DNA of 64,000 bases from Aselliscus stoliczkanus (GCA_033961575.1 CM066736.1:86969352-87033351); one strand, 5' to 3'. Positions 1 through 12,135 are shown, counted from the stretch's first letter. Program-made: numbers and translations. The notes: generated from the sequence alone by a model not told the origin.

Positions 1-417
1 GTCTTGGCAAACTGCGACTCTCCTTAGCTTTTGTTCACCATTGAGTTCCTTCAGGACCATTTTTGCACATACCTTTCTCATGCTAAGATTTTCAGTTAAG
101 ATTTTCCTAACTGTTTATCTATCAATGTGGTGCTTCTCAAAGTCAGCTGACGATTTTGATGCACAATTGGATGAATTTTTGCACTGTTTTTATCAGTTCT
201 GCTTGTTACTGGCCACCCTGACGTCTCTTCATCAGTGACGCGTTCTCTCCCCTCAGAAAAACATTTTTTTTTTTCCAAATCCATTTGTATGTTGCCATTT
301 TCTTCATGGCATTATCCCCATAAACTTGGACTAACATGTCCCTGATTTAACTTCCACCCTTGCCAAGTTTAACAAGAAATTAATGTTTGTTCATTGCTCT
401 AATTCAAGCTCAGACAT
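1..417 (-). pseudogene. Mariner-type transposase remnant, N-terminal part, cut by window edge
   Basis: Read on the minus strand from a possible ATG at 417-415, the translation resembles the N-terminal helix-turn-helix region of mariner-family transposases. It starts MSELELEQ, then has a KLGKGGSEIRDML-like stretch, RVTDEETSGWPVTSRTD, QNRQLTLRS and finally NLSMRKVCAKMV. The reading frame shifts at an 11-base homopolymer near 264-274, so the copy is broken. The catalytic domain would lie left of base 1. It differs clearly from the mariner at 49556-51297, so it is a second, older lineage. The terminal inverted repeat was not identified; transposon-derived sequence may extend to about 640. Confidence 0.7.
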
Positions 418-856
418 TCTCACGATGGCACACAAAAACACTCAACAACAATAATGAACGCCACTCAGCAAGACACCGCCACACGTCAACACGAACACAG
501 CTGTGAGACACTGATATACCAAGGTTATGAAATCTTACTGAGCCGTTTGCACAATGCTGCCAATGTAAGCGCACAGTGGCAAGTTCACAAACTTCATCAT
601 CAGGCTTCTTATTTATGTCCTTTGACTCAACTTTTTTTGTTTGTTTGTTTTTTGTCTTTTTGACTTTTTAGTAAAGCGGCTCTTCTATTTTTTCCTGATT
701 CCTCCTCACCCCCATTCTCCTCCACAAATTACCAGGCCTGAGGCCCATGGTGGGGTAAAAAGGCAAGGAAGCAAATATGCATAATAAACCTAATGTTGAA
801 CTTAGACTCAATCCTCTTTGATTTTGAAGATTCTGTTATCTGACCCACAGTTTCTA
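418..856. other. Non-coding sequence upstream of the mariner remnant
   Basis: The first 200 bases or so may be the 5' non-coding end of the mariner-type element to the left. The rest is T-rich (TTTG repeats near 630-655) with no recognised gene or repeat family. Confidence 0.4.
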
Positions 857-938
857 TTGGGTTGTTGGAAAAGTCATGATATATTTTTTCTATGTTTTTT
901 TGTTGCAAAAATGCATCATGACTTTTCCAACAACCCAA
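857..938. mobile_element. Mariner-derived MITE, 82 bp
   Basis: A near-perfect inverted repeat begins TTGGGTTGTTGGAAAAGTCA and ends with its reverse complement. It is flanked by TA on both sides (855-856 and 939-940), the target duplication of Tc1/mariner elements. The ends match those of the mariner at 49556-51297. There is no coding capacity. Confidence 0.9.
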
Positions 939-1079
939 TATTTTCTCACTTTCCTTTGGATGAGTTGTCTCCCAGGACAGACCTAAAGCCCTCATGAAAA
1001 ATAGACTTTTGGTGAGTTTGGCCTACTAAGTCGGAAGTGCCTGTTTGGGTCCTCCAGGAAGTAGATGCCAAGATGGAGT
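939..1079. other. Short unassigned intergenic stretch
   Basis: Lies between the MITE and the first SINE. No gene or recognisable repeat was seen. Confidence 0.4.
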
Positions 1080-1094
1080 AAGAAGTGCAAGAGA

Positions 1095-1544
1095 GCCGGC
1101 TGAGTGGTGTATTGGTTAGGAGTTGGCTTGGAACGCCAGCTTGAAGCAGCAGGACGCTGGTTTGGATCCCACATGAGGGCCAGTGGGATGCTGTGAACCT
1201 CTACAGCTAAGATGGTGAACAACAGCTCCACCTGGAGCTAAGCTGCCTTGAGTTGCCGGCGACGGCGTAAGCTGCAGCCCCTGCTGCAGTGTGTTGCTAT
1301 AGGCTACCGTGAGTGGCTGGCAGCCAAAGTGAGCGGCCGGCAACAGGCGTGAGGTGCTGTGAGCCGCCGTGAGTGGCCGTGAGCGGCCGTCCAAGGGCCA
1401 GTGAGCAAATGCCTCACCTGGGAAGAGCACAATGGTAATACCAACATGGGCCAGTGAAGTGACATCCTCCACTAGACTGAAGAACAAAGGGCAGCAACTT
1501 GTCTGTTCCCCTCCTCCAATTCTCCAATAAAAATCTAAAAAAAA
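1095..1544 (+). mobile_element. Long tRNA-related SINE (T+ form)
   Basis: The tRNA-like head starts GCCGGCTGAGTGG and holds a diverged B box (GGTTTGGATCC). A GC-rich body follows, then CCAATAAAAATCTAAAA at the 3' end. The element is bracketed by a 15 bp direct repeat, AAGAAGTGCAAGAGA (1080-1094 and 1544-1558), which proves retroposition. The head carries about 12 extra bases near 1140 relative to other copies. Short open frames here are SINE translation, not genes. Confidence 0.92.
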
Positions 1545-1558
1545 AGAAGTGCAAGAGA

Positions 1559-2000
1559 TTTATTGGGGAACCCTTCTGTTCCACAGGTGCAGAGTAGAGG
1601 GAACAGAAGGTGGAAGAGCCTCAGACAGCAATGCTGTTCTGACCCCTGTGAAAAGAGAAGGGAAGGAAGGAGGATTGGGCAGGAGAAGCCTCAGGCTTCA
1701 ATACAGGCCCTGAGAAAGGCTCAGTCGGGCTAATGGGGAGCTGCAGAGCAGCTTGTGCATTAGAAGGGCTCCATGTTGGCCAGGAATGGCTTGGCTCTAG
1801 CATGTCTGCAGTGCTCATTCAGGGAGAAGGACAGAAAGAACATGACTGTAACGTAAACACTGCAGTAGATTCCAAAGGTGCTTCTGCTAGAGGCTGTCAG
1901 CTAACTCCACTCCTCCCAGCAGGCTCTCTGTGTGGGAGATCTGAGAAGGGCACCCCCATGCCTGCCACACTGGATATGCCTACACCTGTGTGAATTCGAA
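1559..2000. other. Intergenic, unassigned; minus-strand AATAAA at its edge
   Basis: No gene recognised. On the minus strand an AATAAA lies at 1557-1562, at the SINE target site, so this could be the 3' end of an old minus-strand repeat. An 86-codon frame at 1733-1993 has no recognisable domain and I do not call it a gene. Confidence 0.3.
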
Positions 2001-2012
2001 AAGTGAATTAAG

Positions 2013-2124
2013 GGGCCGGCCGAGTAGCACGATGGTGAAGAGCTGGCTTGGGATGCCAGCAGCCCAGGTTCAGATCCCACATATGAGGGCCAGTGACACT
2101 GCCCTCTAAAAAAAAAAAAAAAAA
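2013..2124 (+). mobile_element. Short head-only SINE
   Basis: The tRNA-like head GGGCCGGCCGAGTAGC runs to CACTGCCCTC and straight into an A tail. The direct repeat AAGTGAATTAAG flanks it (2001-2012 and 2125-2136). Confidence 0.92.
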
Positions 2125-2136
2125 AAGTGAATTAAG

Positions 2137-3596
2137 CTATTTTGTATATTTATTACACATATTTATGGAGCCTATGAAAGGTATTGCACTCGGTACTACA
2201 GCAGCGCCACCCTCTCCAGTGGAATGACTGAGTCTGGGAAGGTTTCAGATACTCTGGGGAGTTTTTATTACCATTATTGTCAACAATAGGCATGTTTTAC
2301 TAGCCTCTGTTGTATATTAATACTGTGTCAAGCTTAGCACAAAAGAGAACAATCCTTAGGGAACTCAAGGTGAATCGGTAATAAAATATTCCTCCTTAGG
2401 TGGAGAGCTCAGAGGAGACTTTTGAAGAGTTTCCTCATGCCAATCCCTGGCTGTTCCAAGGAGGAAGGAGCCTTTTAGAAGAATTGGTCTTGGTAGTTAC
2501 CAGAGAGACCTTGAAACTGATCTGGCAGCCTACTGGGTGGCACAAGCACATGTTCTACCCCTAGGACCCTGCCAGCCAAGGTTCAGGATTTGCTGAGAAG
2601 CAGACCCAACACCTGTTACGGCTTCTGGATCAGTCAAAATTTGAGAGGGAGAAAGGAGGGAAGAGGAAGGAACTGGGGAAGAAGGATTTGTAGCTAGAGA
2701 GATAAGACAGTAGGCTTTTCAGGACCATGCCAAAATTCATCCAGCCTAATAACCTGGCAAAAGAGATAGTGTCAGTGGCGGAAAGAACGCTTGGCATGAC
2801 ATCTGAGCTCTACCTCTGACTCTCTGGCTGACCTTTGTCACTCAGTGCCCTCTGGGTCTGTGCTCCTTGGCTATCATCTGCAGAGCTAGGGCAGACTCTC
2901 TTTAAAGTTCTTCCATTTCAACAGTCCAAAATTCTAGCTGTTCCCCTAAAATAATCCTGTTAGAGCCTGCAGAGAGGCATGAAAGAGAGGAGGAGTAAGA
3001 TGAAAAGAATGTCCAGTGAACCCACTAATAATATAACATACATAGCATGAAAACAGCACAACATAACATAACATTGCATAACGTAACGTAACATAACATA
3101 ACGTAACAAGCATTATGACAGGCAACTCGAGTGTAGAAATGGGGACTGGTGAAAGCAGAGCTCATTTCATGATCAAGACATCCAGGGCATTGAAATGTGA
3201 CTCTGTTCTATCTTTATATAGAAGTGCAGATGATCCAGGAAGAAAAATACTTCCCCTTGTCAGCTGGTTCCAAAAGATCTGAGATTCATATATTTCCATC
3301 TATACAGGAACCCCCAGTGTTACCAAAGCAAAGAAGTTGGAGCTGTCCTTGTCCTCCACTGAATCCTCCTCCAGTTTTATCTTGTAAAAACAAGCCATTT
3401 CTACTCCCCTTTAAATCTGCATTCACTGTTTATTTTCAACTAGATAAAAATTCTGGGAGGGTTTTTCTGAAAGCACAACGTGGGATTTTTCCCAGGACTA
3501 ATACGTAGAATCTAAGACCAACTGGGTTCCATGCTCCCTTCTCATTTATTTCTCCTACTTGAGTTAAGAAAGTATCATGATTAAAAAACAAAATCA
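2137..3596. other. Intergenic sequence without a recognised gene
   Basis: The segment 2785-2900 reads like the left half of a MIR (GAGCTCTACCTCTGACTCTC, then GACCTTTGTCACTCAG). A pentanucleotide array is listed separately. The 103-codon frame at 3197-3508 shows no known motif; in particular it is not KCNE3, the expected upstream neighbour of PGM2L1. Confidence 0.4.
3057..3107. repeat. Pentanucleotide tandem repeat (ATAAC/GTAAC)n
   Basis: About ten imperfect 5 bp units of the form CATAA or CGTAA in tandem. The CGTAA variants are interspersed in clusters. Confidence 0.85.
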
Positions 3597-3717
3597 GGGC
3601 CGGCCAAGTGGCATGGTGGTTAAGCGCTGGCTTGGGAAGCCAGAGGCCCCAGTTCGGTCCCACATATGAGGGCCAGTGACACTGCCCTCAAAAAATAAAT
3701 AAATAAATAAATAAAAA
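3597..3717 (+). mobile_element. Short head-only SINE
   Basis: GGGCCGGCCAAGTGGCATGG through CACTGCCCTC, followed by an A-rich tail that has mutated into (AAAT)n. Target duplication not clear. Confidence 0.9.
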
Positions 3718-4471
3718 ACTGCAGTCAAAGGAATGGCATAATTAGCAGCCAATAGGAGCAGGCCCCACAATCCCGAGGCCTCAGATACTGTACCTTCCAG
3801 GCTAGCCCCTCCCAGAGAGGATCAGGTTTTCTCTTGGGGTTTCTTCCTTTTTGAATAAAGCACCACTGAGGGCTAATGTCCAGAAACACAAACCCTTATC
3901 CTAGTCTCTGGTAGGCAAACAGGTCTAGGGAGATTAAATGACCTGCAGGTCTCCCTTGGAGACCAGACTGAAATGAAAGGAAAAGAATGTGGCATCCATG
4001 GGACACAATAGCAGCCACAGAAGGGCTGTGCTGCCTAAATAAATAATGGCATGTTTGGGCAGCAGACCCAATTCTCTGACATGTCCTGGGCCTACAGGTA
4101 GGGAGGCTGCTAACTCACTCTCGCCCTTTGGATCTCAGCTTACATATTATTTCCTCTGGGAAGCAGGGTGCCACACACAGTTGTGTAGGTTGCACACTGC
4201 TCATGTGTAGGGTATGCCAATCACAGCACAGATATTACAGATTTATATATTTTTATGACAATTTCCAGCAGTTGGCAGTTATGTGTTTTGAGGAAAGAGC
4301 ACATTTTATTTGTTTCTAATTCACAAAAAGGTGGCATATGGGCTGACAGTGACCCTGGTGGGAAGACTTTCTTAACTCAGATGGGGTTTAGTACCCCTCT
4401 TCTCTGTTTTGGAAGGACCCTGTCCTCACCCCACCATCACGTTTACCACACTTTACCCGAATTGCCTGTTC
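3718..4471. other. Intergenic sequence, nothing recognised
   Basis: No gene, conserved domain or repeat family identified by eye. Confidence 0.4.
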
Positions 4472-4582
4472 ACTGGTTTATATTCACACTGGATCATCAG
4501 CATGGTGAGGGCAGAGACTGTCTTGTTCACCACTGTACCCTGGGCCTGACAGTGGCACAGCCCTAAGGGCTTGTTTAACAAA
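4472..4582 (+). repeat. L2-like 3' end fragment
   Basis: Contains GGTGAGGGCAGAGACTGTCT, TTCACCACTGTACCCTGGGC and a decayed end, CTTGTTTAACAAATGA, in the order of the L2 3' end. Confidence 0.6.
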
Positions 4583-5444
4583 TGACCACCATATTCTGAG
4601 CTACTCCAATACCTTCTCGGAGTTCCCTATAACAGAAGGAGGGCAGAAGAATGACAACAGCAGGTAGAGGGATGGGCAACTAAGTAAAAATCACAGTCCC
4701 CTTTCCTCTGTAAACCTTCAATAAATAATCAGAGAAAAGCGAGCCACACATCTAGAAAGGTACATTTTCTTTCTAGAACTGGTAGCCACTGACTTCCCCT
4801 TTCAACATCAGATCTTAAATTCCCCTGTGCTTTTGGCGACAATGTTACTGACATAGAATGTTATTTGGCTAGTCTGACCATTTTCACTTTCGGTTCTGTA
4901 ACATTCATTTCTTGTCTCCTTTGAAATAGTCTAACGCATACAGCTTACAGATGGAGAAGCCAGTATCAGAAAGGGACTATTTCTTATCCAACATCACATA
5001 ATAAAACTTAATGGCTAAACCAAGATCAGACTCCATGTCATCTGACACTTGTTTTTACCATTGTATCACCCTTTGTTTTTCTGCACATTTATGACCTGAA
5101 AGATGAGCTATCCCTTAATCTCACCTTCTTCCAGTCCTTTTGTCTCTCTGGGTCACCTAATGGGATGATTTATCTAGGTCAGTTTTACTACATTACTGTT
5201 GAGTCACCTCTAGGTCGAAGTGTTATGCAGAATTCCCCTCACTACTCCTCAACATGAACTTACTATTTAAGCAAACTAGTCTTGACTCATGGCAAATAGT
5301 CAGGCATCATCTTGGCTAACTCCCGCTTCTCTCTCAGATATCCATTTAGATCACTTTATTTCAGGAAGTGAAATATATTTTATTTGGTCTGTCTCCCCAG
5401 TCTGAGTCAGGAATACCTCCTAAAAGCACCCATATTTTCCCCAA
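4583..5444. other. Intergenic sequence, nothing firmly recognised
   Basis: The part near 4940-5070 loosely resembles the right half of a MIR, but too weakly to call. No gene seen. Confidence 0.35.
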
Positions 5445-5626
5445 CAAAACATTAATCACCTTGGACAGTAACTGCCTGTTTACTTTGTCTCTATTCCCCA
5501 TTCTATCCGTAACTTCTATGAGAACAGAGACCATTCCTGTTTCCCTGTACCATTATTCCCCCCAGGACCCAGCAAAGAGCCCAACACATGGCAAGGGCTG
5601 GATAAATATTTATTGAATGAATGACT
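5445..5626 (+). repeat. L2 3' end
   Basis: TCTATGAGAACAGAGACCAT, then CAGGACCCAGCAAAGAGCCC, and the classic end AATATTTATTGAATGAATGA. This is the sense strand of an L2 LINE 3' end. Confidence 0.75.
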
Positions 5627-5984
5627 AGACTCTGACTCCATGATTCCTAATTATCTGCACAGTAGTGATCAAATGTCAAAAAGATGGGAATACTTTATAG
5701 TTGAACACATTATGTAGATGATAAGAACTTATTATGTTAAAAAAGACTCATTATGCCACTTTCTCTGCTTCTGACATGTTGGTGCAAAAAAAAAAAAATT
5801 CAGCAGTCATCCACAAGTTTCCAAGGCTCTTAAAAGTTAGAAGGGCCCTGCTATTGCCATAGGCAAACATCATCACTAGAGACAAACTCTGCCTTTGTGA
5901 TCATACGGTCACCTCAAGGGCAGGCTGGACTTCCTGCCTCTGGTCTCTTTGTCCGTCTCCTTGGTGTCCATATGTGGAGTGCTC
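5627..5984. other. Intergenic sequence with a short A-run
   Basis: A run of 12 A lies near 5787-5798; no element was identified around it and no gene is seen. Confidence 0.35.
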
Positions 5985-6130
5985 ACTGTGAGTCAGTCCC
6001 TGTTCCAACTATTTACATGCATTTCATTGAATTCTTTGCAACAACCCTATGAGGAGGGTTCTATTTTTATTACTTTTTCACAATGGGAAAACCAAGGCAG
6101 AGAGGTTCTATGACTTGTACAAAATCGTAT
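5985..6130 (+). repeat. MIR
   Basis: TGAGTCAGTCCCTGTTCCAA, ACAACCCTATGAGGAGGGTT and AACCAAGGCAGAGAGGTTCT appear in the order of the MIR core and right half. Confidence 0.75.
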
Positions 6131-6232
6131 ATACATTTATCTTGTAGTTCTATCATAGTGCACTAAACATAATAGAAGGGCAATACATATTTCCCATACA
6201 CTCCCTGTTGAGATTTATGTTGAAAATGAGCA

Positions 6233-6375
6233 CAGCAGCTTGGAACAGTGAGAAAGAAAACTGGATTTAGAAGCACAGGGTCCAGGCTTATGTGCTGGCT
6301 CTGCAGTCTGGACCAGCAAGTTACTTATCCCTTGAGTTTCTCTGGTACAATGGCAGAAAACATTGGATGAAGAGT
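6233..6375 (+). repeat. MIR, left part
   Basis: AACTGGATTTAGAAGCACAG, then GTTACTTATCCCTTGAG, matches the left half of a sense MIR. Confidence 0.6.
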
Positions 6376-7299
6376 GGGGGCGCTGGGCACTCAAAACTCA
6401 TTAGCTTAGGCTAGTGGGTCTCAACGGTGTGTGTGGGGGGCTCACTTTTTTATCATACACTAGCCTGATTCTTCCCTTCCCTTACTTACTGATGTACTCT
6501 GGAATGAGAGGGCAAGTGAGGAAGAGATGTATTTGGAAAACAGTTTCCTGGTAAGAACCACTGTGGCATTAGATTGTGAGATTATTCAGTGTAGTTAAAT
6601 CTACCAGCTTGTGCAATTACAGAGAAAAAGCATCTTTCTCCATATCTCCATGATTATTCTGATTATTAGAGCTATTTTTATTAAACTGAACCCAGATACT
6701 ATTTTCTCAAAGTAGAGTTCTCCTCTCCACGGGACTGGGGTGAGAAACACAGAGATTCATAGGTGTCGTATGCTCGCTACAGTCTACTTAACCAAACCCA
6801 TCTTGTCAAATTCCTACCCACATCATTTCCCTCAAAGGTTTCCTTCTTATTGCTGTCAACTCATAAAAGTCCTTAGGTTGATAGGAATTTGTATAAAGCC
6901 TGGAAGATAGCACAATAAATATTTGCTGCTTGGCTAATTCCCAGTTGCATAGAGGCTGCTCTCTCTGTGATAATTCACAGTAACAGTTTGTGATGGTTAT
7001 ATTTATTTCTAGCACAGTAGGAGACACCAGAAGGCGCTTAATAAGTGCTTCTGGATTGACTAGAATGACCTGTATATCTTGGCTCTTTTCCAGGGCAGTG
7101 GAGAAAACACTATAATTTAATCCAACTCTGGTTCTTAGTAGCTCAGAGCGAAGTCTTTTATGAAAAAGGAAGATGATAAACCTTAGGGAGGTTGTTAGCA
7201 ATTTAGCATTTCTGAGTCAGGTGGGGATTTAATTTCCTCACTAAAGAGAGCAACATGATCTCCAGGGCATGGCAAGTACAATGCTATTGCTAATAAAGA
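6376..7299. other. Intergenic sequence, no gene recognised
   Basis: A 131-codon minus-strand frame at 6806-7201 has no recognisable domain and the surroundings look like decayed non-coding sequence. Confidence 0.35.
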
Positions 7300-7505
7300 G
7301 CCCTCACATTTGTTTAGCCCTTTATGGGTTACTAAGTGCTTTCATATCTTTCATCACACTTGAGCTCCCAGTAACCTTGTCAGGCAGATGTTATTCATCT
7401 TAATTTTACAGAAGCAGAAACTACGGCTTAGATGGCTTATGTGACATGCCCAAGGTCACACAGCTAGGAAATGACAGAGCTAGGACTAGTACCAAGATAT
7501 TCCTA
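7300..7505 (+). repeat. MIR, nearly complete
   Basis: GAGCTCCCAGTAACCTTGTC, TTACAGAAGCAGAAACTACG and GCCCAAGGTCACACAGCTAG are hallmark MIR blocks in order. This is the best preserved MIR of the window. Confidence 0.85.
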
Positions 7506-8589
7506 ATTGTATTAATCAGGGTTTTTTCAAGACAAGAAACTTAACATAAAATAGTATAAGCAGGAAATAGACTTTGGCTTATACAGCTGGGTAAGTATAG
7601 AAGATATTGTGATTATCTTCTCTCCACTATCTGCTCCTGTCTTCTCTTGGTAGCTCCACTATTTGTTGTTCATTATCCACTCTCCCCCTCCATCCCTACT
7701 GTGAAGCCCATATGTTTTTGGAGAAATTGACCCACTCATCCTCCCTGGTTCAGGAAGAAGGGCTTATGCTCATGTTTATACTAATTAGCATAATCCAACC
7801 TCCAGCTGCAGTTATTGGTTCAAGGATGGGCATGTGACAGACTATGGACCAATGAAAACAAGGAGAGGTTTGCTGAAAGTTTCAGGGGAAGAATTTTCTA
7901 AATTTTCTGAGAAAGTATCTGTCTCCCACCAGATATGAGGAGAATGAACACAACTGCCATTTTACAACTATGTAGAAAACCAGCCTTAAGATGAAACTGA
8001 CAGTATGGATGGTAAACAGGATCTTTGATAACATTGTTAAATTACTGGAATGGCTAATTCTGAAGCACAACCTATCTCTAGTCTTTGCAGTTTCCTAGCC
8101 ATGAGCTACCTTACTATACTTCATGGAAAATAACAGAAAAGTCAACTCAAGTTGGTCTAGACACTAATGGGCTTCCTGTTAGTTGCCTGTTTGCCATGGA
8201 GTCTACTAAGGTAACAGAAGGACTGGAAAGAAGGCTGCAGAAACAAGGGCTTCAGGGACTGGATTGCAGATCTCCATGGCACCAGGACTATCGCTCTCAA
8301 TCTTGCACCCTCATTCTCTCTCATTCTCTTCTACTGCAGACATGCCTTTTCCATCACGTGGCAAGTAAATGATCACCTGCCACCTCAGTGTACCAGTGAG
8401 CATGCTGACAGGAAAGAAGCCTTACAGATTGAGTAATCTGAGGAGAGTTTAGTAGAGATTATGTATAAAGGTATGGGTAGAAACAATGGGTAATGTAGTG
8501 CCCCAGGGCTAGAAATAGCCTGGTGGGGAAGCACTACATCTTAGAGGGTCAGAGACCCTAAAACTTACAGATAAGTATTAATTCACTCA
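7506..8589. other. Intergenic, possible old LTR or DNA transposon relic
   Basis: The part 7506-8095 has the composition of an old interspersed repeat, but I cannot name the family. No gene is seen. Confidence 0.3.
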
Positions 8590-8705
8590 AAAACTAACCC
8601 TACTTAGCATCTACATCTGTCAGGCATTATTGGCGCTGCATACACAGCAATGAATAATAGATAAAAGCCCCTGCCCTCCTGAAGCTCCCATTCATTTCAG
8701 TGAGG
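8590..8705 (-). repeat. L2-like fragment
   Basis: CTGTCAGGCATTATTGGCGC, ACACAGCAATGAATAATAGA and CCCTGCCCTCCTGAAGCTCC give the minus-strand signature of an L2 3' region. Confidence 0.55.
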
Positions 8706-8769
8706 ATCAGGGAGGCATGCTGGAAGCAGACTTTGGATGGAGAGAGGAATGAGATGGGAGAGAGAAGTA

Positions 8770-9034
8770 TCCACTTGACCTGTTTCACATCTCTGCATGC
8801 AAATCTCCTCCCTCTCAACCACCTGGCAAGACCCTACCCAGCTACTTCAAGGTTCATCTTGAACGAATCCTACCTTCTCCCTTATGACTTCCCACCCACC
8901 CCACATTGTAAAACATATTTTTTCCATTGTAAAGCAGTATATAATTTTTGTTATGTTTTTACATTTCCTGCAATGTGTACAGCTGTGCACATTGGACGCA
9001 TCAGGTGTTTGGTAAATGAATAAATGAATTTTTG
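8770..9034 (+). repeat. L2-like fragment ending in a duplicated tail
   Basis: A CT-rich block is followed by GTGTTTGGTAAATGAATAAA, like an L2 3' end. The end itself has been duplicated (next entry). Confidence 0.5.
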
Positions 9035-9081
9035 CGTCTTGGACGTATCGGGTGTTTGGTAAATGAATAAATGAATTTTTG
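8992..9081. repeat. Two-copy tandem duplication, 47 bp period
   Basis: Two 43 bp copies (8992-9034 and 9039-9081) differ at only two positions (CGCATCAGG versus CGTATCGGG) and are separated by 4 bp. Confidence 0.9.
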
Positions 9082-11759
9082 TCGAAGGCAGCATGTGGAA
9101 TATGCAGGAGAGCTGTTATGAGACAAAGCAGATGGCTTGCAGGGACAGGGCAGGAGAATAGATGACCAGGTGGCCACTCCAAGACGCAAAATGTACCTCA
9201 GCTTAACTGTGCAGTAAATGTGAATCATCACCAATACTGTGTCGGCAAATACGAAATCATTTTTAGTGGGCTTAATGTAGCCAAGAGGAATAATGAAGTA
9301 TATAGTAAAGGCAGTACAACAAGCACATCCATTTTTGATTGACTCTTTGAAAAGAAAGTATGAATAGGCAAGGCTACAAACACAATGAAAATATATTTAA
9401 CTGATAGCTAAATAAAAATACTAGAAGGTCAAAGAATTCCTTTTTAGGCTTTTCACCACCCTAACTTGAATTCACTAAAACCCTTTTGAAGTAGAGCCTA
9501 TTCTGTCCTTTTGAAATAAAATATTTTCCTCAGTGCTATTATTATAAAGCTGGAACTCAACATCCTCATCTCAGCACGCAATAAAAGTGAATTCTTTTGT
9601 GTATATTCAAGCATGCAGGAAAGAGAGACTGCATAACATTCAGGAATAAAAACTGAGAACAAGCGGAAAAGAAATACAATAAAAAAACAGGATTATAAAG
9701 CTCGAATGACATGATGATGAGAACCTTAATGAATATACTTTTCAAAGGTTACACATCACCAAACTCCCTTTTCACCAACAAGAGGGTCAGAGAACTAGAG
9801 GAAATAACACAAACGACAGATTTAGAATGAAGATGTGACATAATTCCAGTCAGTGATTCATTAGGAAATAGTTTCTGAGGGTCAAATGACTCATCAATGT
9901 TAACCAGTAAAATTTCCCAATTCTTATTTTGGAGGAGAAGGACATTATTCTAGCCCTACTTGGAATCAGTATTGTAACAAATAAAAAGTAATATCTAAAA
10001 ATATAAAAATGTTTTTTAAAATATATTTAAAAATTTTTAAAGAAAAAAATGAAGTAATGGTGCTGCATTGTGATGGGCAGACACCAGAATCGATTCTGAA
10101 ATTGTCCCTGTGGCAGCTGGGGCCCAAGAGGTGGGCTGTGCCTGGGGCAGAAGTAGGCAGAATGAACTGCCGAGAAGGGCATCCTGTGTGAGGACCAGTC
10201 TGGACCGATGTGGACCAAATCAGCCCAGGTCCAGCTGGGGAACACCTGCCCTCTTCTAAGTTAGCTTTAGCTTGCTAGATGCCAGTTCCTACCCACAGCA
10301 CCACCACAGGAGACACTTTGGCTGCTCCATGAGTTGAGGACTTGCTAGCTTCTGTACTTGGGAGAGACCCTGTGGAGGCCATGTGCTGCTACTCAGCCAC
10401 CAAGTCCCTACCCCTGAGGGCACTTCAGTGAGATAGCATCAAGCTGGTTGTGTTCTTCTATTTAAGACACCCTGATAATAGGGAGTGGGGCAGGAAATTT
10501 TTATTTAGCTATTAGTTATATTTTCATTGTGTTACCTACCTGACTGATGGGCTGGGTGGATTAGGCTCTCATATTCTGGGGGCAGACTAGGGCACACAAT
10601 CTGAGGTAGGGGAGGACAGGGGACAGTGCAGCTACCTACACCAAACTTTCCTGCCCCTCTGGCCTTTAGGTTCTCCAGTGTCCTCTGCATTGTAATATCT
10701 CTCAGCATCATGCCTGTCTTCTCTACAAAATATCATCAAAAGCTCAGCATGGACACCTTCCCATAGCCTGTAGCTCTCATTGTCCCCTGACCTGAATCCA
10801 TGTTTTTACACCTGTGCCAATTCTTCCTCCTATTCTCTGTCCAGCAGTCAAAACAATCTTTCCTGCCCAGAGCAATCCGGTTGTCATGGTAACCAAAAGG
10901 CAGGTGCAAAGAATCACACAGCAAGGCCAGACACAAACTTTGATCTAGCCCCAGGTGACTTACTGAGATCCCTGAATTTCTTTACGCCTTGAATGCATGT
11001 GATAAATAAACTACAGCCTATGTGGTGGTTGTAATTGTTTAACCCGATTAAAGAAGGGGGGTGTGGGAACTGGCTCAACCTGTTCTAAAGAGGCTTGTTT
11101 CCAGCCCTAAGGCTACTTGCCTCAGGTTTTTAAAGACCTCATGAAAAAACTTCAAAAGTGACTCACAATGGAATTGAATGAAATTCCACTCACTTCAGAC
11201 AAACACCATCCCATTTCTTGATGGCAAAGAATGCTTTAAAGTAAAAGCAGGTAGTCCACAGAACTCTATCTGTGCTTACTTTGCCTTGATTGAGATCAAA
11301 CGTAGAAACAATTTCTCCAAGTGTTCCACGAGACAAATCATAGGGGGAACAGGCTGCTCTTGGGACAGGTTTATACCAAATATTTGAAAAAGTACAAGAG
11401 GCCAATGATTATTTCCTCTAATGTAGAAGTTCATGCACTCAAAAATAAGAGCTGAGCACCTACTCATCTCTACCTTAACTGTCCTTTGAGGTTCCTGTGG
11501 GAGATGTGTGATGTTTTCATGCACTCCCCAGGAAATGTTGACGTCACAGTGCAGTCAAAAGCTTAGGATCGTGTGGTGTCTCTCCCTCCCCCTCCCCACC
11601 CTTGTTATTTTTCCTGTCTCTCCCTGTCTTTATCAGATATTGTTGGAGCTTCCCTATGTGCCACTTCCCTTCCTCACCCTGGCAGAGCTCCACTTTTGAG
11701 TAGATTCCATGTTTTTGCCCAAGTCATCTAGCAGCAGCCCACTCCAGGAGGGACCCACC
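9082..11759. other. Intergenic sequence, no gene recognised
   Basis: About 2.7 kb of ordinary AT-rich intergenic DNA. Frames at 10009-10245, 10736-10992 and 11178-11524 are short, overlap on opposite strands and carry no motifs. Confidence 0.4.
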
Positions 11760-12135
11760 TAAGGCCCTCATGTGGTCTCATTCTCCTTGCCAGGGATTGA
11801 TTAGGCATGTATCTAATTTGAACAATTAGATGTGAGTAGAAAGCTGCCAAGGACATCTGGAAAAGACTTCTCAGACTAATAAAAAGAGACACACTGTCCT
11901 TTTCTGCCCTTAGACATTATTGAGTCCAGATGTGATGGCTGGAATTGAAGTAGTCCCTTACTATGAGGACAAGGGTGACACACCGAGGATGACAGAGTTC
12001 TGAGGCACTGAATGAATCGACCCTGGTGTGGGTGCAATCAAGAATTTTTAATTATGAGAAACAGGACATTCTACGGTTGTAACCAATTGAGTTAAGGTTT
12101 GTTGTTACTTGATGCAGAAACATCCTAACAAAATT
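11760..12135 (+). repeat. MLT1-like (ERVL-MaLR) LTR relic
   Basis: CCAGATGTGATGGCTGGAAT, then ACACCGAGGATGACAGAGTT and a 3' end GTTACTTGATGCAGAAACAT, in the order of MLT1-type LTRs. It is old and non-coding. The family call is from memory of the consensus and is approximate. Confidence 0.55.

Noticed and set aside
3197..3508. 103-codon frame, the same length as KCNE3, the expected upstream neighbour of PGM2L1
   Set aside because: The peptide does not resemble a KCNE subunit and has no transmembrane segment of that type. KCNE3 probably lies left of the window.
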